In this document: positions 24,701-38,000 of the stretch, piece after piece
Numbering within the stretch: position 1 is the stretch's first letter
Layout of the letters: every line of letters begins with the position of its first letter
Source: Mesocentrotus franciscanus
Taxonomy: Eukaryota; Echinodermata; Echinoidea; Camarodonta; Strongylocentrotidae
DNA length: 64,000 nucleotides
Direction: 5' to 3'
NCBI GenBank assembly: GCA_037976565.1
Contig: CP137679.1
Location: 5,733,710 to 5,797,709 of the forward strand
Position numbers and translations under genes: made by a program
The notes under the pieces: model-generated
Seen by the model: the letters and a program-made list of their open reading frames with translations, nothing else
Databases searched by the model: none
What the model was told of the DNA's origin: nothing

Positions 24701-27700
24701 TGATGATAGTTATAAGATATTTGAAGTGAAAGAAAGATGAAACAATATGATAACCACAATGGAACATTTTTTTCTTCTTTTTCTCTTCTGACACTTAACA
24801 AGACAAACACCAAATGTATGGGTACATCCACATTTAAGGACACAGAAAGGTCTCTGTTATATGAGCAAGATTACGGAAAATGTTAAAATCATTCACAATT
24901 TTTCCACTTTCTGAGTTAATTGAGTGTCACATATTTTTTTTTTTTTTTTTTTTGCACTTCAAATTTCCTACAGACGAATGTTGGTAACAAGACAAAAGTT
25001 TTTGTCATTCATATTTCCAACCACAACCAAGATTAATGACAAATTTGTTCAAAAAGATTCTGAAAGTACAAATTAATGACAGTTGAATAGCAAACTTATT
25101 TCTCTTAAGATTAAATCTAAACATGATGTCAGGAATGTTTAGTATACTGTATAATTGCAATTAATTTCAACAATTTCCTAAATTCCCTTTAGTAAAGGAT
25201 ATGCCCATCATTATATTGGACAAAATACAATCATGAATACACAAACAGAGAGAGGGAGTTACACAAGAATATTTTACAATAAAGGAATGAATAATGAAAC
25301 CCTCTGATGCTGTCTGAACAGAAAATATGATCACAAACAACTTCAAACAGTTCATTTTGGTTTTCCTTTTGAAAGAAAAAAAAATGACAAACATAATACA
25401 AAACTGAATGAATCTGAAGAACACGTCATCCTTCATCCTAACTAAAAAAAATCTGGGGATTCAGATTAACACTCACATTAGAAGTATTTCAACAACATAT
25501 TTGTTGTGAGATTAGGGGGAAAGCACAATACTTGTGCATGACATGGCATAGAGATGAATTCAGTCTCTGTACACATGGGTATCAAACAAACATGCATTTC
25601 TTCCACATGGAAAACATAAATATAAATAAAAATTGCCATTTTCCCTTTTAAGGCCATGGTCTATGAGATTATCTTGGCAGTACATGTACATGTACAATGT
25701 ATGTATAAAACTTTTGTCTCATTAATAAATTAATGTCTTCTGCAAGAATAAAGTTATAAGAATATATTGCAATATTGAATGCAAGGTAATTACACTTCAT
25801 AAAACACATGTAAAGCTCCATAGGTGTATTGTACAATAAAATCACAGTGCATTTGACAAGGGTATATATAATTCATGCACTTGACAGGATACAAGGGATG
25901 ATATAATTCATGCAGTTCTGCACATTATTCCCAAAAACATTCACCAAGAATTAAAATCCATGCACCTACAATAATACACCTAGATATAAGCCCATTAATC
26001 ATACAGATATATTTAACTGATTTAGATATCTTGTGTAGGTATTAATAGAGTAGGATCAGTGTTTGTTTGCACAGACACTTTAAGTGTACCAATCACCTGA
26101 CAAAATCATTTGTTTATAGCTAGAATGTATAACATCAACCCAAAAAAACCTTCGCCTTGCATTCTATACGAATACTTGTACATGTATATTCTTTTTAAAT
26201 TAGAAGTACCCAAGATAACACACCAACTGCAAACTAGTTTAAAATCAATGATACAAATACTAAATTGTTCATGTACCTGTACTTCTAATCAGGTAGAATT
26301 TGTGGATAATATTTGACACATTATTACACAAACATTTCTTTATCATAACACATTATAGTCTCCATCTTCTCTTCGACATGGACCTCATATATATGATCAG
26401 AGAGTGAAAATAATTGAGGAAAGTAGAAAAGGACGACTGTATCGATATGTATATGTAGGGATGTGATTAGTAACTTACACACGTGACAGTGACACAAACA
26501 CAACATACATGTATACGGTATACAGTGCCAGATGCAAACCAGATATACATGGTATATTGCTTTAATAGAAATTGGTTTGGAGTGCTGTTTGTGTGATTGA
26601 AAGGGTGTGTTTCATTCTTTCTTACATATCATTTTTTTGTCATGATGATGCAAAACATGACCGTGTACACGTGTATCCGACCAAATGTCCGGACGTGTAC
26701 ATGACTACCAAAATACATGCTTACATGTATGCACAGGCTTAGTAGAAAGTAATTCCTTGAATATTTTCTGCGCCATTGGACAACTGAGGTAAAGCCATTT
26801 GTAGGTACACTGAGAATCCCTTAGGACGAATAGGTGTGTGATATGAAGGAAGCTATTCTTATCATTTCAAAACATGACAAATTAAACATTGATCAAAATG
26901 TGTGTTCTTACCCTACTGCCAAACATACAACATTATCCCACTACCAGCAAAAACATAAATCATAAATGAGTATGAGAAACTTACAGGAACTCTGAAATTG
27001 CCTTGAGCTTGTACAACCTTCAGAGTGGCATGATAAGTTGAGATATGTAAAAAGAAATTAGGTAACTGATGTTTGATGACAAGATATTGCTGACAGACAG
27101 AAGGACTCCTCCACAGAAAAAACCCAATAAATCAGTTGATTCATTATACAATGATTGACAGAGAGACAATATCTCCAACACATTCCATTTGATTGTAGAA
27201 GCCTATATGAAAATGACACCAAAGCTACTTATCATCAAGTAGTCTCACACAACATGATTTCAGATGAGCAATGCTCCATTTTGTCCACTGTTGGTGTTGT
27301 TGTTTTCTGTTGTTATTGTTGTTGTTGATTTGAATGACATGCTTTAACCCATTGACTACTGAATAGGTTTTATACAGGAGCAATCTGGTTCCAGTAGGTG
27401 ATGGGTTAAATGTGCAAAAGCTTATAAAAGCTAAAGCAACAGTGACAATATCATAACACAACATGGCATTGCACTGTGTAAGACCATTTTAATAAGAGCA
27501 AAATATGGAAGTGAATTTCCTGACGAGTAGAGCTTTAGTAAAAACATATTACATTGGAATAGCATTGAAATTAAGGACTAAAAGAAGTTTCCTGAAGCAG
27601 CATCATGACAAATTTCTTTGCATATTTAAACATCCCTTGAAGCCAGACACACCAGTCTGATTGTTTACAGACAGACTCCTATCCTAAAAGCTTGTAACTT

Positions 27701-30700
27701 CTTTTTGCATAGAAAAGAAGCCAAACAAAACCCTTCCACCTTTCGCAGGAAGCTATTGACAAATGTGATTACATAACATTAAAGGCTTGATAAACAATGC
27801 CTTGTATAGTTAGTTATGAACTACATTTTATATTTTGCATTATGAAGTGATCAGCGAAGCGAGTAATGCACCACAGATAAAGCAGTGGAAATGTTCAATG
27901 TTGTCTGAAAGCAGAAAGGTGTAAACTGTGTGCAAAAGGGCATGACTCTATGCCCTTCTTGCTGTTAAGAGATATTGTCAAAGCATTGGACATTTCAAAA
28001 GAAGCATTATGGGTGTTTGCATGTACTTTCACATTTCCCCGCTGAAGCAGATCTTGGCAAAGTTCCAATTTAAAGAAGCTAAAATATCAAATTTTTGTTA
28101 GATACTTTGCTGAAATAAATGATCCAGTTCTTGCCTTTTTGTTGGAGTCCTTATCCCGAAGAACCTGCAATATTCAGTTAAAAATATCTCAAGCAGATGC
28201 ACAATTTCCTAATTGGACATTTTTTTTAACTAATTCCAAAACAAAAAAAATTCTTCTCCATTAAAGTGCAGTCTCTATCCACATCTTCAATATTAATAAT
28301 AACCAGAGACATATATTTCTAATTAAGATTACATATTTTTTCAAGAAAGAATGCCTCACTATATTTTCTTTTTAATTTGTTTAATTAGGGCTCACTATCT
28401 GGTTGCCAGTCACAGTATATAGAAATAATTAAATTTGGTTTTGCCACATTAATGATGATTCCTGAAATGAGATCATAATTCTAGGTGCTTGACAGTCTAT
28501 TTTCATTGCCTGGACAGCTTGGTGATCAATTTATGTCTCTACCCTTTCTTTATCCAAAATGACTCAATGTTTGTTCCTTTCTCTGTATAATTACGGAAAA
28601 TTAGGGGAAAAGGATTACACTACTACATTTCTTTATGAATGCTGCCCTCTACTGTCTGCATCTTACCCTATCCTTGGCATCTCTTGACTTGTCCTTGATC
28701 TTGCCATATAGCTCACTGCTCTTGGCTTTGGCCTGTAGGAGACGTCTCCGGATACCCTCTTGTATCTTAGAACCTGATGGCAGAAACCATGGCAACAACA
28801 ATTAATATGAATCCTCCTTAACCTGATCAGGATCGAAACAGACAATATTCCTTTCTAAATTATCTATGGTACATTATATGAAAAAGAGATTAAATGTTAT
28901 TGATCCTCCTGCAGAGGGTGGTGCTCTTTGTTTTGACCTGAAGAAGATATCTCCTTATGTCATCTTATATCTTAGAACCTGATGAGAGAAACCATGGTTA
29001 CAATGATCGAATCAACACATTTTTAATAACCTGCTCACGACTGAAACTAAGAAAGCTCATGCCCAAAGCTGGAAGGGGTTCTCTATATGCTATCTAATCA
29101 TGACATTTGGAAATGACAACAAATGATTCCCCCGAAAAAAGAAAAAAAATGAATGTTCAAACCTACAAGTAAATGATATTTGCCAAAACTGTATTATAAG
29201 ACAATCTATATAAATGATTGATCAAACAAATGTTTAACGGCATTGCAGGGATTTACTTGTAAAAGGGCCAAAATATCGTAAAAATCCTAACTGAAATTTT
29301 TCCTAATAGTATGGTATAAAAAAAAAAATCATTATTAGCAAAATCACAATCACTTTTCTTTTCAAATTTGAATTTTGCAACTGGCAGTGTTTTATTCACC
29401 CCATCTGCTGTGTACAAAATGAGGGCTTAAATTTCACTCACAGCGAGAAAACTCAAAGTCTTTTGATCTGAAATTTTGCCCATACTTTCATAAACTCATC
29501 TTGCTGCTAAAAATGCACTGTGCACAACACAGTCTCATATTGTTGTACTTTTCCCTGAATGCAATTTCCAGCAAGTTCTTATTGATTTGTTTGTTCAATT
29601 TGTAGTCCAAGCAACCTATCTACTGCACAATGAACAATGCACAATTACAGTAAGCCAGATTCTCTTGAAATACACTGGATCATCATCATTATTGACTAAA
29701 TAATAATAATAGTAATAATTAAACATTTTTATATAGCGCATAACACATAGGCAAAATTGCATGTCTCTATGTACTTAAAGAAAAGAAGAAAAAAAGGAAC
29801 AATGCACTGTGTTCATGATTCTGATTATTTATGAAGTGGTGAAGAGATATGTCTTCAGAGAATTGATAAAGGTTTTATAGGATTCTATACTTTTCAGCTG
29901 TTCAGGCAACTTGTTCCACAAAAAAGCAGTTGCATATGAAAAAGACCTTTCCCTGTATGACTTTGTCATGGTTTGTGGAACACAAAGCAGAGACTTGGAA
30001 CTGGAACGTAGCGTTCTGTCTGGTTTATATGGAGTTAGCAATTCAGTAAGATAAAAAGGAGCAAGATAAAAAGGAACTAGTATTTTCCCCTCTTACAAGG
30101 GGTTACTGTCTTTTGCGCCATGATGACACTTCCTCCCTCAACTTTTTCTTGTCTCGAGCATCCTCCTCATTTAGACCACCCTTACGGCTTTCTTTCTTTG
30201 CCGTATCTTTCCATGAAATCTTCGGTCTTCCTTTCCCTCTTATGCAATCCACTTCCAGATCCCATGCTCCTTTCAGAGGCTCATCATCTTCCATCCATCT
30301 CCATCCACTTCTCTTTACCTGTTTCTTCCAGACCCAACCTTTCCATGAGCTCACTTGTGTTCTTTCTATCGGACAGTTTCACACCACACATTTCCAGTAT
30401 CATTGCTTTTTCTGTTCTCCACAAGACACCTTTTTCTATTGTCTTCACAAGATAAGTTTGAATATTCTCCCTCACCTGATGCAATGCGACTGTCCAGCTC
30501 TTCCTCGAAGAGATCGTCAATGGCTTCATTCTTATTCAGTGCTGCTACTCGAAACTCGACAAACTACAAATAGAGAATACAATACAGACATGCACGGGTC
30601 ACAGATTTGAATTTTCTACATAAACAAATGCACATCCACTTGGGCATATACTTGAATTGCACTGTCTGCTACATTTGAATGAAAGTCCAAAATTCAGTAA

Positions 30701-33700
30701 AGTATTGGAAGAATCTAGAGTACACCAGAATGTTTTGCAAGTACAGTGTTTCAATGATACAGTTAGTGTCAATGCCCTGTTGGAAGTTTATGTATGAGAA
30801 ACGATCATATTCGTACAACATGCATTTGCATGTCAGTATATACACACAGCTATATGAATGTGAGTCATGCCTTGTGCGGTGTCATTTGATGTTTCTCATG
30901 GATTAGCGTTTGTTTTGTGTCACGTCTGTGGAGTGGAAAACGATCGGTATAACATAAAAAAAGGACAGTTTTACAACAAGAAGTACGTAGAAGACTTAAA
31001 CTATATTACATTATCTGCCAGAAGTTAACAAAATGCATTTTGCACAGTGTGCCGCCAGGACATATCAATAAGTCATGGCGGCCGTAGTGACATTGTTCTG
31101 GACAGCAAGTCAAAAACTACACATCGGTAATGTCAAGCCTGATGCACCAACATCTAAAATAACATCATGTATTTCAACCGCAGGATTTAAAGATAGCTCG
31201 AGCTGAGTGCTTGTTTATATCATTCTATTTGGAGCACAACATTCCTCTTCTTGCTGCTGGTCACATTGAACCACTGTAGAGGAAAGCATTTCCTAACTCT
31301 GAGGAGGTGAAGTAGTTTTCCAGTGCAAGACAAAAAACTACTTGTCTCGTTCATGAAATGGCCAAAGGTAGACAAGGACAGATTGTTTCATAGACAAGTT
31401 TCCATCCATGCTACTTGTCAAGGAAGGAGGAGACAAACACAGTGCTACTGATGCCTTGGAAGAACTATCAAGCTGACCACGTTCCAGACTCGGTGCAAAA
31501 TGAGGGATCTGTTGACAAACAGTAGGCATTGATGATGACACAGAAGGCTGCTTCGGATGAACTGTGTTTTGATCGTGTTGCAAGGGTTATGCTTTGGGAT
31601 CCTGACCATCCCTCATACCAGTGCTGGGTGGGAGAGGGTTTCAGTCAGGTGAGAAAAAACAAAACTGACTCCAGAGGATGTAAGAGCAATGAAACTGTCA
31701 AGTATCCTCATCACCAACGTTCAACAGACAGGACTTGCTACTTGAGAGAGACTTTGATGACAAGTTTCTGAAAATAGCTAAATAAGCTACATATAGAGCT
31801 CTCCAAGAATAAAAGCTGTAGGTATAAGGACCTCTATTCAAATAAGAATTCAAAGTCAAAACTGATTGGCGAATCAATAAGGACTCATCACCAAGGCTCA
31901 GTAGACACAACCTTGCTCCATGCTACTGAGAGTACAACAAAATACTGAGCTACATGAAGAGAACAGTAACAATTGTATGTATTTTTTTCTTCTCAGATTT
32001 ATTTTGTGTTTGGTCCAGTACCCCCGCCAAAATTTCTTCCCACTTTGCGTGGCGTGCTTTTAATTGCCACATTTCTCTCATTACTAATTGAACATTTCAA
32101 ATTTTGGCAGCTCTGCTTTTGTATCCTCCCAAAAAAAAAAAAAAGTTGGGGGAAATTATGCCACCTTTCTTTATTGTTTATTGTTTATTTCCCTTAAATT
32201 TTCTCCATTGGGGTCATCACAAAGGTTTACGAACTTAAGTAAGCAATGGGTAATCTGAGGATAATATATAAAGTAGCCTTTAGAAGATGTGAATGGCTCT
32301 TACCTGTGCAAAGTGTTGCAACTGAAGCACTGCATTCCTGAATGGTAGTTCATGTTTGGAACCATTAGTTACAAATACATCCCTGTCAAATACAATTTCT
32401 CCATTCTGCAAAAAATAAAAAATAAATAAATAAAATATCAATACAAAATAGAGTGAAACGGTATCAAAGATATGACATGTGAGTTCATGAGCTTACAATG
32501 AAGACATAGAAAAATCAGCATGGACTACAGCACTATTCACACAAATCTGTAAGTTTCATTATCATCAGTGAACAATTTCCAAAAATTGAAATTTCCAATG
32601 AAACTTTCCAAAAATTGATTTTTTGTTTTGTTTTAAATGTCTAAAAATAATATTATTAAAGTTGGAAGAAAGAAAAAATTGTACCCCTCCCCACTCCCTT
32701 CTATCGAACAACCTATACAAAAAGGCTGTTTGGATTGTAAGACATTACTAACATTTTTAAAATCAAGTCAGAAGCACCAGCAGCCAGGATTTATCACATT
32801 TTACCCCAAAACATCACTATTTTAAAATGTTTATTAAGAGCATATTAATCTGTTTTATCCTTATCCTCATCCACCTTTTCCCTTCAAACCCTACCCCACC
32901 CCTAACCCCCTCCTCCAATGCAAGCACAAGAATGTGTAGGTACCTCTAGAGTGAGTGCCTCCCTATAGGTACCAAGGAGGTAGACCAAGGTCTTAAGGAA
33001 GGCACGAGCTACCCCGTCTCCGCTCACTTGACTGGAATTCTTGAGGTTGTGTTTCAGCTGCGTAACCTACATGTAAATAAGAAGGTAATATTTTCAGTAT
33101 CATGTACAATATAACCTAGATGAACAGTCAAAACCTAGCATAATGATCAGTGATAAAGACCATCAGTCTGCAAGGTAATTTCTTTTGTATCCCTTCAACA
33201 ATGATTCTTACAGAAACCTGTCATAACCTGCACATTTATTATGACTATTATTTACCATATTTTTTGTCTTTGTAGACAATATTTCTGGTTCCCATTGAGT
33301 GGTAGGTACATATGGATTTAACTATGTATCAAAAGATTTCTTTATAATTGAAATGTCTATCAATGTATAATCACTGAATAAATAATTAATAAACAAAAGC
33401 TGAATATAAAGCAATCTTTGTGAATGGCAGCCCACCTCTTATAGAATACATACATGTGTCACAATTCATCAGATAGAAGACATTTTTACTTTTCTAATCT
33501 GTCAAAAATGTTCATACTTTAAGTTTGGCTCAATCATTCCATGCATTTCAGGCATTCCAATTTAAAAATTGAAACTGTACAATTACATGTATTAAATAAT
33601 TGTCTTCATACCACAATTTTAAAAATATTTTTCAATGAATTCAATTTTTATGAATCTGGTGGAATGAATCATTAGTGTGATGGAAAGCAGTCCAGAGCCA

Positions 33701-35002
33701 AATCCCAATCTATGTGCATTAGTCAGACTTACTGCTTCAGATGGAAGTACTTGTAAATCATTGAATGGTGTTTCTATTGAGTTATTGTCAGCATCAAGTA
33801 TTACCACTTCGTCTAAGGCCATCCGTTTTACTTGCTGCAATTGGAAGAAAAAAGAAGATATTGTGATACTCTTTCATATGCAGATGATACAAAGTTGATA
33901 TTCAGTAGCAAAGATACAAATAATCTAGAAGATATTAACAATAATCTTGCTAATTTAATAGAATGGTTCCTAGAGAATAAACTCTCTCTAAATATCCAGA
34001 AAAATAAATTCATGAGTTTTGGTCCCAGCCGAGAATTAATTTAAAACAATGATATTGATATTGATTCAAATTGCATTAAACGAGTTGATGAAATGTGTTG
34101 GTGTGGTTACTGATAAGAACCTTAATTGGAAAAGTCACACAGACAGTCTCAATCAAGTGTTGTCTAGAAATTGTGGTATAATATGCAAGATATCTCATGT
34201 ATTATCTCTCAAAACTCTCCATATTATGTACAATACATTTCTTTTGTTGTACTCAAATTATGGCAATATTTTATATGGCAGGGCCTCTTCCAAAGCTTTG
34301 AACTGTCCATTTATTTTTTTAAAGAAGGTAATCCAAAATCAAAATTGATTTCCATGCACATACAGTACAGCCCCTCTTTTTAAACATTTAAACTTTTAAG
34401 ACTCCCTGACACTGTTAAATACCAAACAGCTATATTCATGTACAAATAGCATAAGCAGGTTCTGCTGCTGATTTTTTATGATATGTTTTGTTCTCCAGAA
34501 TCCATTCATTCGCATAAAACCCGAAAGAATAAACATCTACGTCCACCACTTTCAAAAACAAGTATGCTATCTTCAAATCCCATTAAAAGTGAATGGTTCA
34601 AAGCTGTGGAACAATACACAATCCTACATAAAGAATTCACCTTCACTGAAAACTTTTTAAAAAACATTACAGATATTATTTGCAAGCTCACGAGTACTGA
34701 TTGTATTATACATGTAATCTACATTATATCAGGGTACGTGTACATGTACATGTATGTGTCCGTGCGGTTTTTATAAGTATTAATGTTCTGTAATTGTCTC
34801 TGGCTTGTTATCTTGGAGCCATCTTTTCTTATATCTTCCTTGTATTCTTCTCTCTCACTACTTATTCTCATCTACCCTCCTCTCCCTCTTTCTCTCTTCA
34901 TCTCTATCCATCTCTCTCTGTCTCTGTCTCTCTCTCTCTCTGTCTCTCTCTCTATGTCTGTCTCTGTCTCTCTCTCTCTCTGTCTCTCTGTCTCTCTCTC
35001 TA

Positions 35003-35046
<44 letters not shown>

Positions 35047-38000
35047 CGTTTCTCCTGTATTTATTTGACCCACTTTCTCTTCTGTTACCTTATCAACTCT
35101 CCTTATTTTTTCTCTCCCCACTTCTGTACTTATTTAACCTACTTTCCCTCTCTGTTTACCTTACCATCTACCTCTTTGTTTTCTTTATGTTAATGATCCA
35201 ATCTTGTGTGTGTGTGTGTGTGTGTATTGGGTTTTTACAGACGTGTATCAATCAGATATGACTATTTACGTCTGGGGACCGACCTTTAACGTCACCATCC
35301 GAAAGACGTGACTCAGTTTCGAACCTGCGTCCTCGGCTAAATCAGTTTGTAACTTCCACTGTTAGCTGGATTACAGGCGCACGCCAGAACACCTTAATTG
35401 TGTTCTTCTTGTTAAATACCATCATTTATTTGTACATGGGCTCCCTTGCTCAGAGGCCTCTAGGCATTTTTAGGTGTGCCTTTCAAACCATTTCTATGGT
35501 AGAACACAATTTTATTTACCCCTCGATATTTCTTTTACCAATATTTCTATGTATTACTTTATTGTTTCATGCAATCATGTACTTTCTATACCACCAGATT
35601 TATATATATATATATATATGTTGTATTCATAACATGATTTTGAATCATGGTTTGTAAAGTATAAACAAAATAAAATGAAATGAAATAAAATATTTGTCAG
35701 GTGAAATTATAGGTGAGTCTGTAAAAAAAAAAAATCTGGGCACAACTATTCTATCTCATGGTCGAAATATGATCAATTTTTTTTTTTAACTAAAAAGACA
35801 ACTGCATGTCAACTCCTCCTCAAAATAGCCATAAATATGACAGTCCAAGCATTTTTAGCAGCATACACTCTAGTGAATTTTCAGCACTCCATTTTCTACC
35901 CATCCCACTGTTGAGCAATTCTGCAAATATATATTCCATAAATTGCATGAAATGGAGATCATTTTAACAGGGATTAAACAGACTTTTAAATAATACTTTT
36001 TAATAATCCAGATGTGCTTCTGGACAAAAAGACACTAGGACATTGATTCATTTTTTTAACCTAAGACTTCCTGTTAGTGAAAGCCTGTAAACATGAACAC
36101 CTGGATTAAACCAATCCTTAATGGCATCAGATCCTGCTCTGTGGAATTCTCTACCTATCAAAATTAGGAATATATCTTCTCTTGCTACTTTTAAGAAAGC
36201 CCTTAAAGGTACTATGTCCCATTTGCAGGCCAAAAAAATGAAAAGGTTAAATTCCAACGGCATTTGAAAGACAATACTAATTTAGAACTTCCCTAAAAAA
36301 AATCAGTTTAATTTTGGCCATTACAAGAAGTGGGTTATTGATGTAGACAAATGCTCATGTACCCTTTACAGCTCATTTTATGTATGTTATTTATACCAAA
36401 GATGAAAAAAGCCAGTCAGTCACTCAATAGTGTCTGACAGTGAAGTCTAGTGAGTAAACGGGTTTCCTTGCATAATTTGAATATTAGGACACTGCTAACG
36501 TTTAAATTTCACAGATAGGACATACATGAGATATTTATAATTCCTGGAAATTTTCTACAGAATTTGATGTTGGCTGCAAAAGGGACATAGTGTCTTTAAG
36601 ATATACCTTTTCTTATAGTAGTGTTTATATTTTTCTGTATTATGTTCTCTAAGTTTATCATTTAAAATCAATGGAGAATTCAGTTGTAATTATTATTCAT
36701 TATACAAATTTAACTTTATTATCATCATTATTACAAAACCACTGCTCTACCACAGAACCGACACATATCCTTCACCTTGCCTTTGTACAACCTACAGCTA
36801 CAGACCAGTGTGCCCCCAATTGAACCCACACTACGCCACTGCATACAGACCTCCATCAATGATGAATGTACCCCTATGATGAAGGGCATCGGTGCTGAGC
36901 AGTAGTCTATGAGATGGGATGGAGTTACAGGAATGTAGATATGCTGCCAATGGAGGGGGTATAGCATTGATACGGCACCGTAGACACACGCTGTTAACTG
37001 CAACGTAAAGATGAATAGAGTGAACAATAAACAACTTTATTTGATATTGATTAGCTGCTTCAAGACCTTCAGAATAGGTATAGTGTCCTATCAGCTGGTT
37101 TTGTTTTTAGACAGAAGTATATTTATAGTCAACAATTTGCCATGTGCAGTTTAGCAAGAATATAGAGCAGTCATATAGTTTAACATTATGCAAAAAATCA
37201 CACTTTTTGTCTGCTCAAAGCAGGGAGGGTATTAAGTCAAATATTTAAACATAAAAACTGTAGAATTATGTCTTTCTGACTCACAGTAAATGTGCCAGTT
37301 TGAGTACATAATCTCCTTCATTTTATACACAAACTAGATGGAACTTCAACTGCACGCAGTCGATGATGCCTCCGCCATAGAGCAATTTTACAAACCAAAA
37401 TGGAAGCAATTTTTAAAATTCAAGTTTGATTGTAATCCATCTGTTGGTTCTAATGATAACGCGATCACGAGCTATTTTAGGATACATAATGAGCCCTGTG
37501 ACCTTTGACCTCGTGACCCCAAATCTAATCAGTTCATTGGCTCTGCAAGATACATACATGACCCAAGTTTGGCGGTAATCCATCAATCGGTTCTTGAGAT
37601 AATGTGATCACAAGCTATTTTGCATACATAACGAGCCCTGTGACCTTTGACCTCGTGACCCCAAAGTCTAACCAGTTGATTAGCTCTGCAAGATACATAC
37701 ATAACCCAAGTTTGGCGGTAATCCATCAATCGGTTCTTGAGATAACACGATCACGAGCTATTTTTGCATACATAATGAGCCCTGTGACCTTTGACCTTTG
37801 ACCTCGTGACCCCAAAATCTAATCAGTTCATTAGCTCTGCAAGATACATACATGACCCAAGTTTGGCGGTAATCCATCAATCGGTTCTTGAGATAACGCG
37901 ATCACAAGCTATTTTTGCATACACAATGAGCCCTGTGACCTTTGACCTTTGACCTCGTGACCCCAAAATCTAATCAGTTCATTAGCTCTGCAAGATACAT

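Larger units (their letters stand above)
28774..30475 (-). other. DENND1 intron, 1.7 kb
   Basis: Contains a decayed copy of the neighbouring exon (28898-28983) and two LINE relics (29690-30041 and 30106-30470), both on the minus strand. The part from 29000 to 29690 shows nothing recognisable. Confidence 0.65.
33835..36850 (-). other. DENND1 intron, 3.0 kb, LINE-derived
   Basis: Mostly mobile-element sequence: a LINE reverse-transcriptase relic, a CT/CTGT microsatellite, a SINE, a LINE 3' end with a GAAAT-type tail, and a LINE C-terminus split by a TTAA MITE. Little unique sequence remains. Confidence 0.7.

Noticed and set aside
31338..31771. Overlapping 80-aa ORFs on both strands
   Set aside because: No splice signals in DENND1 phase, no motif, and no similarity I can recognise.
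34783..35261. 155-aa Ser/Leu-rich plus-strand ORF and companions
   Set aside because: They come from the CT/CTGT microsatellite; several frames are open at once.
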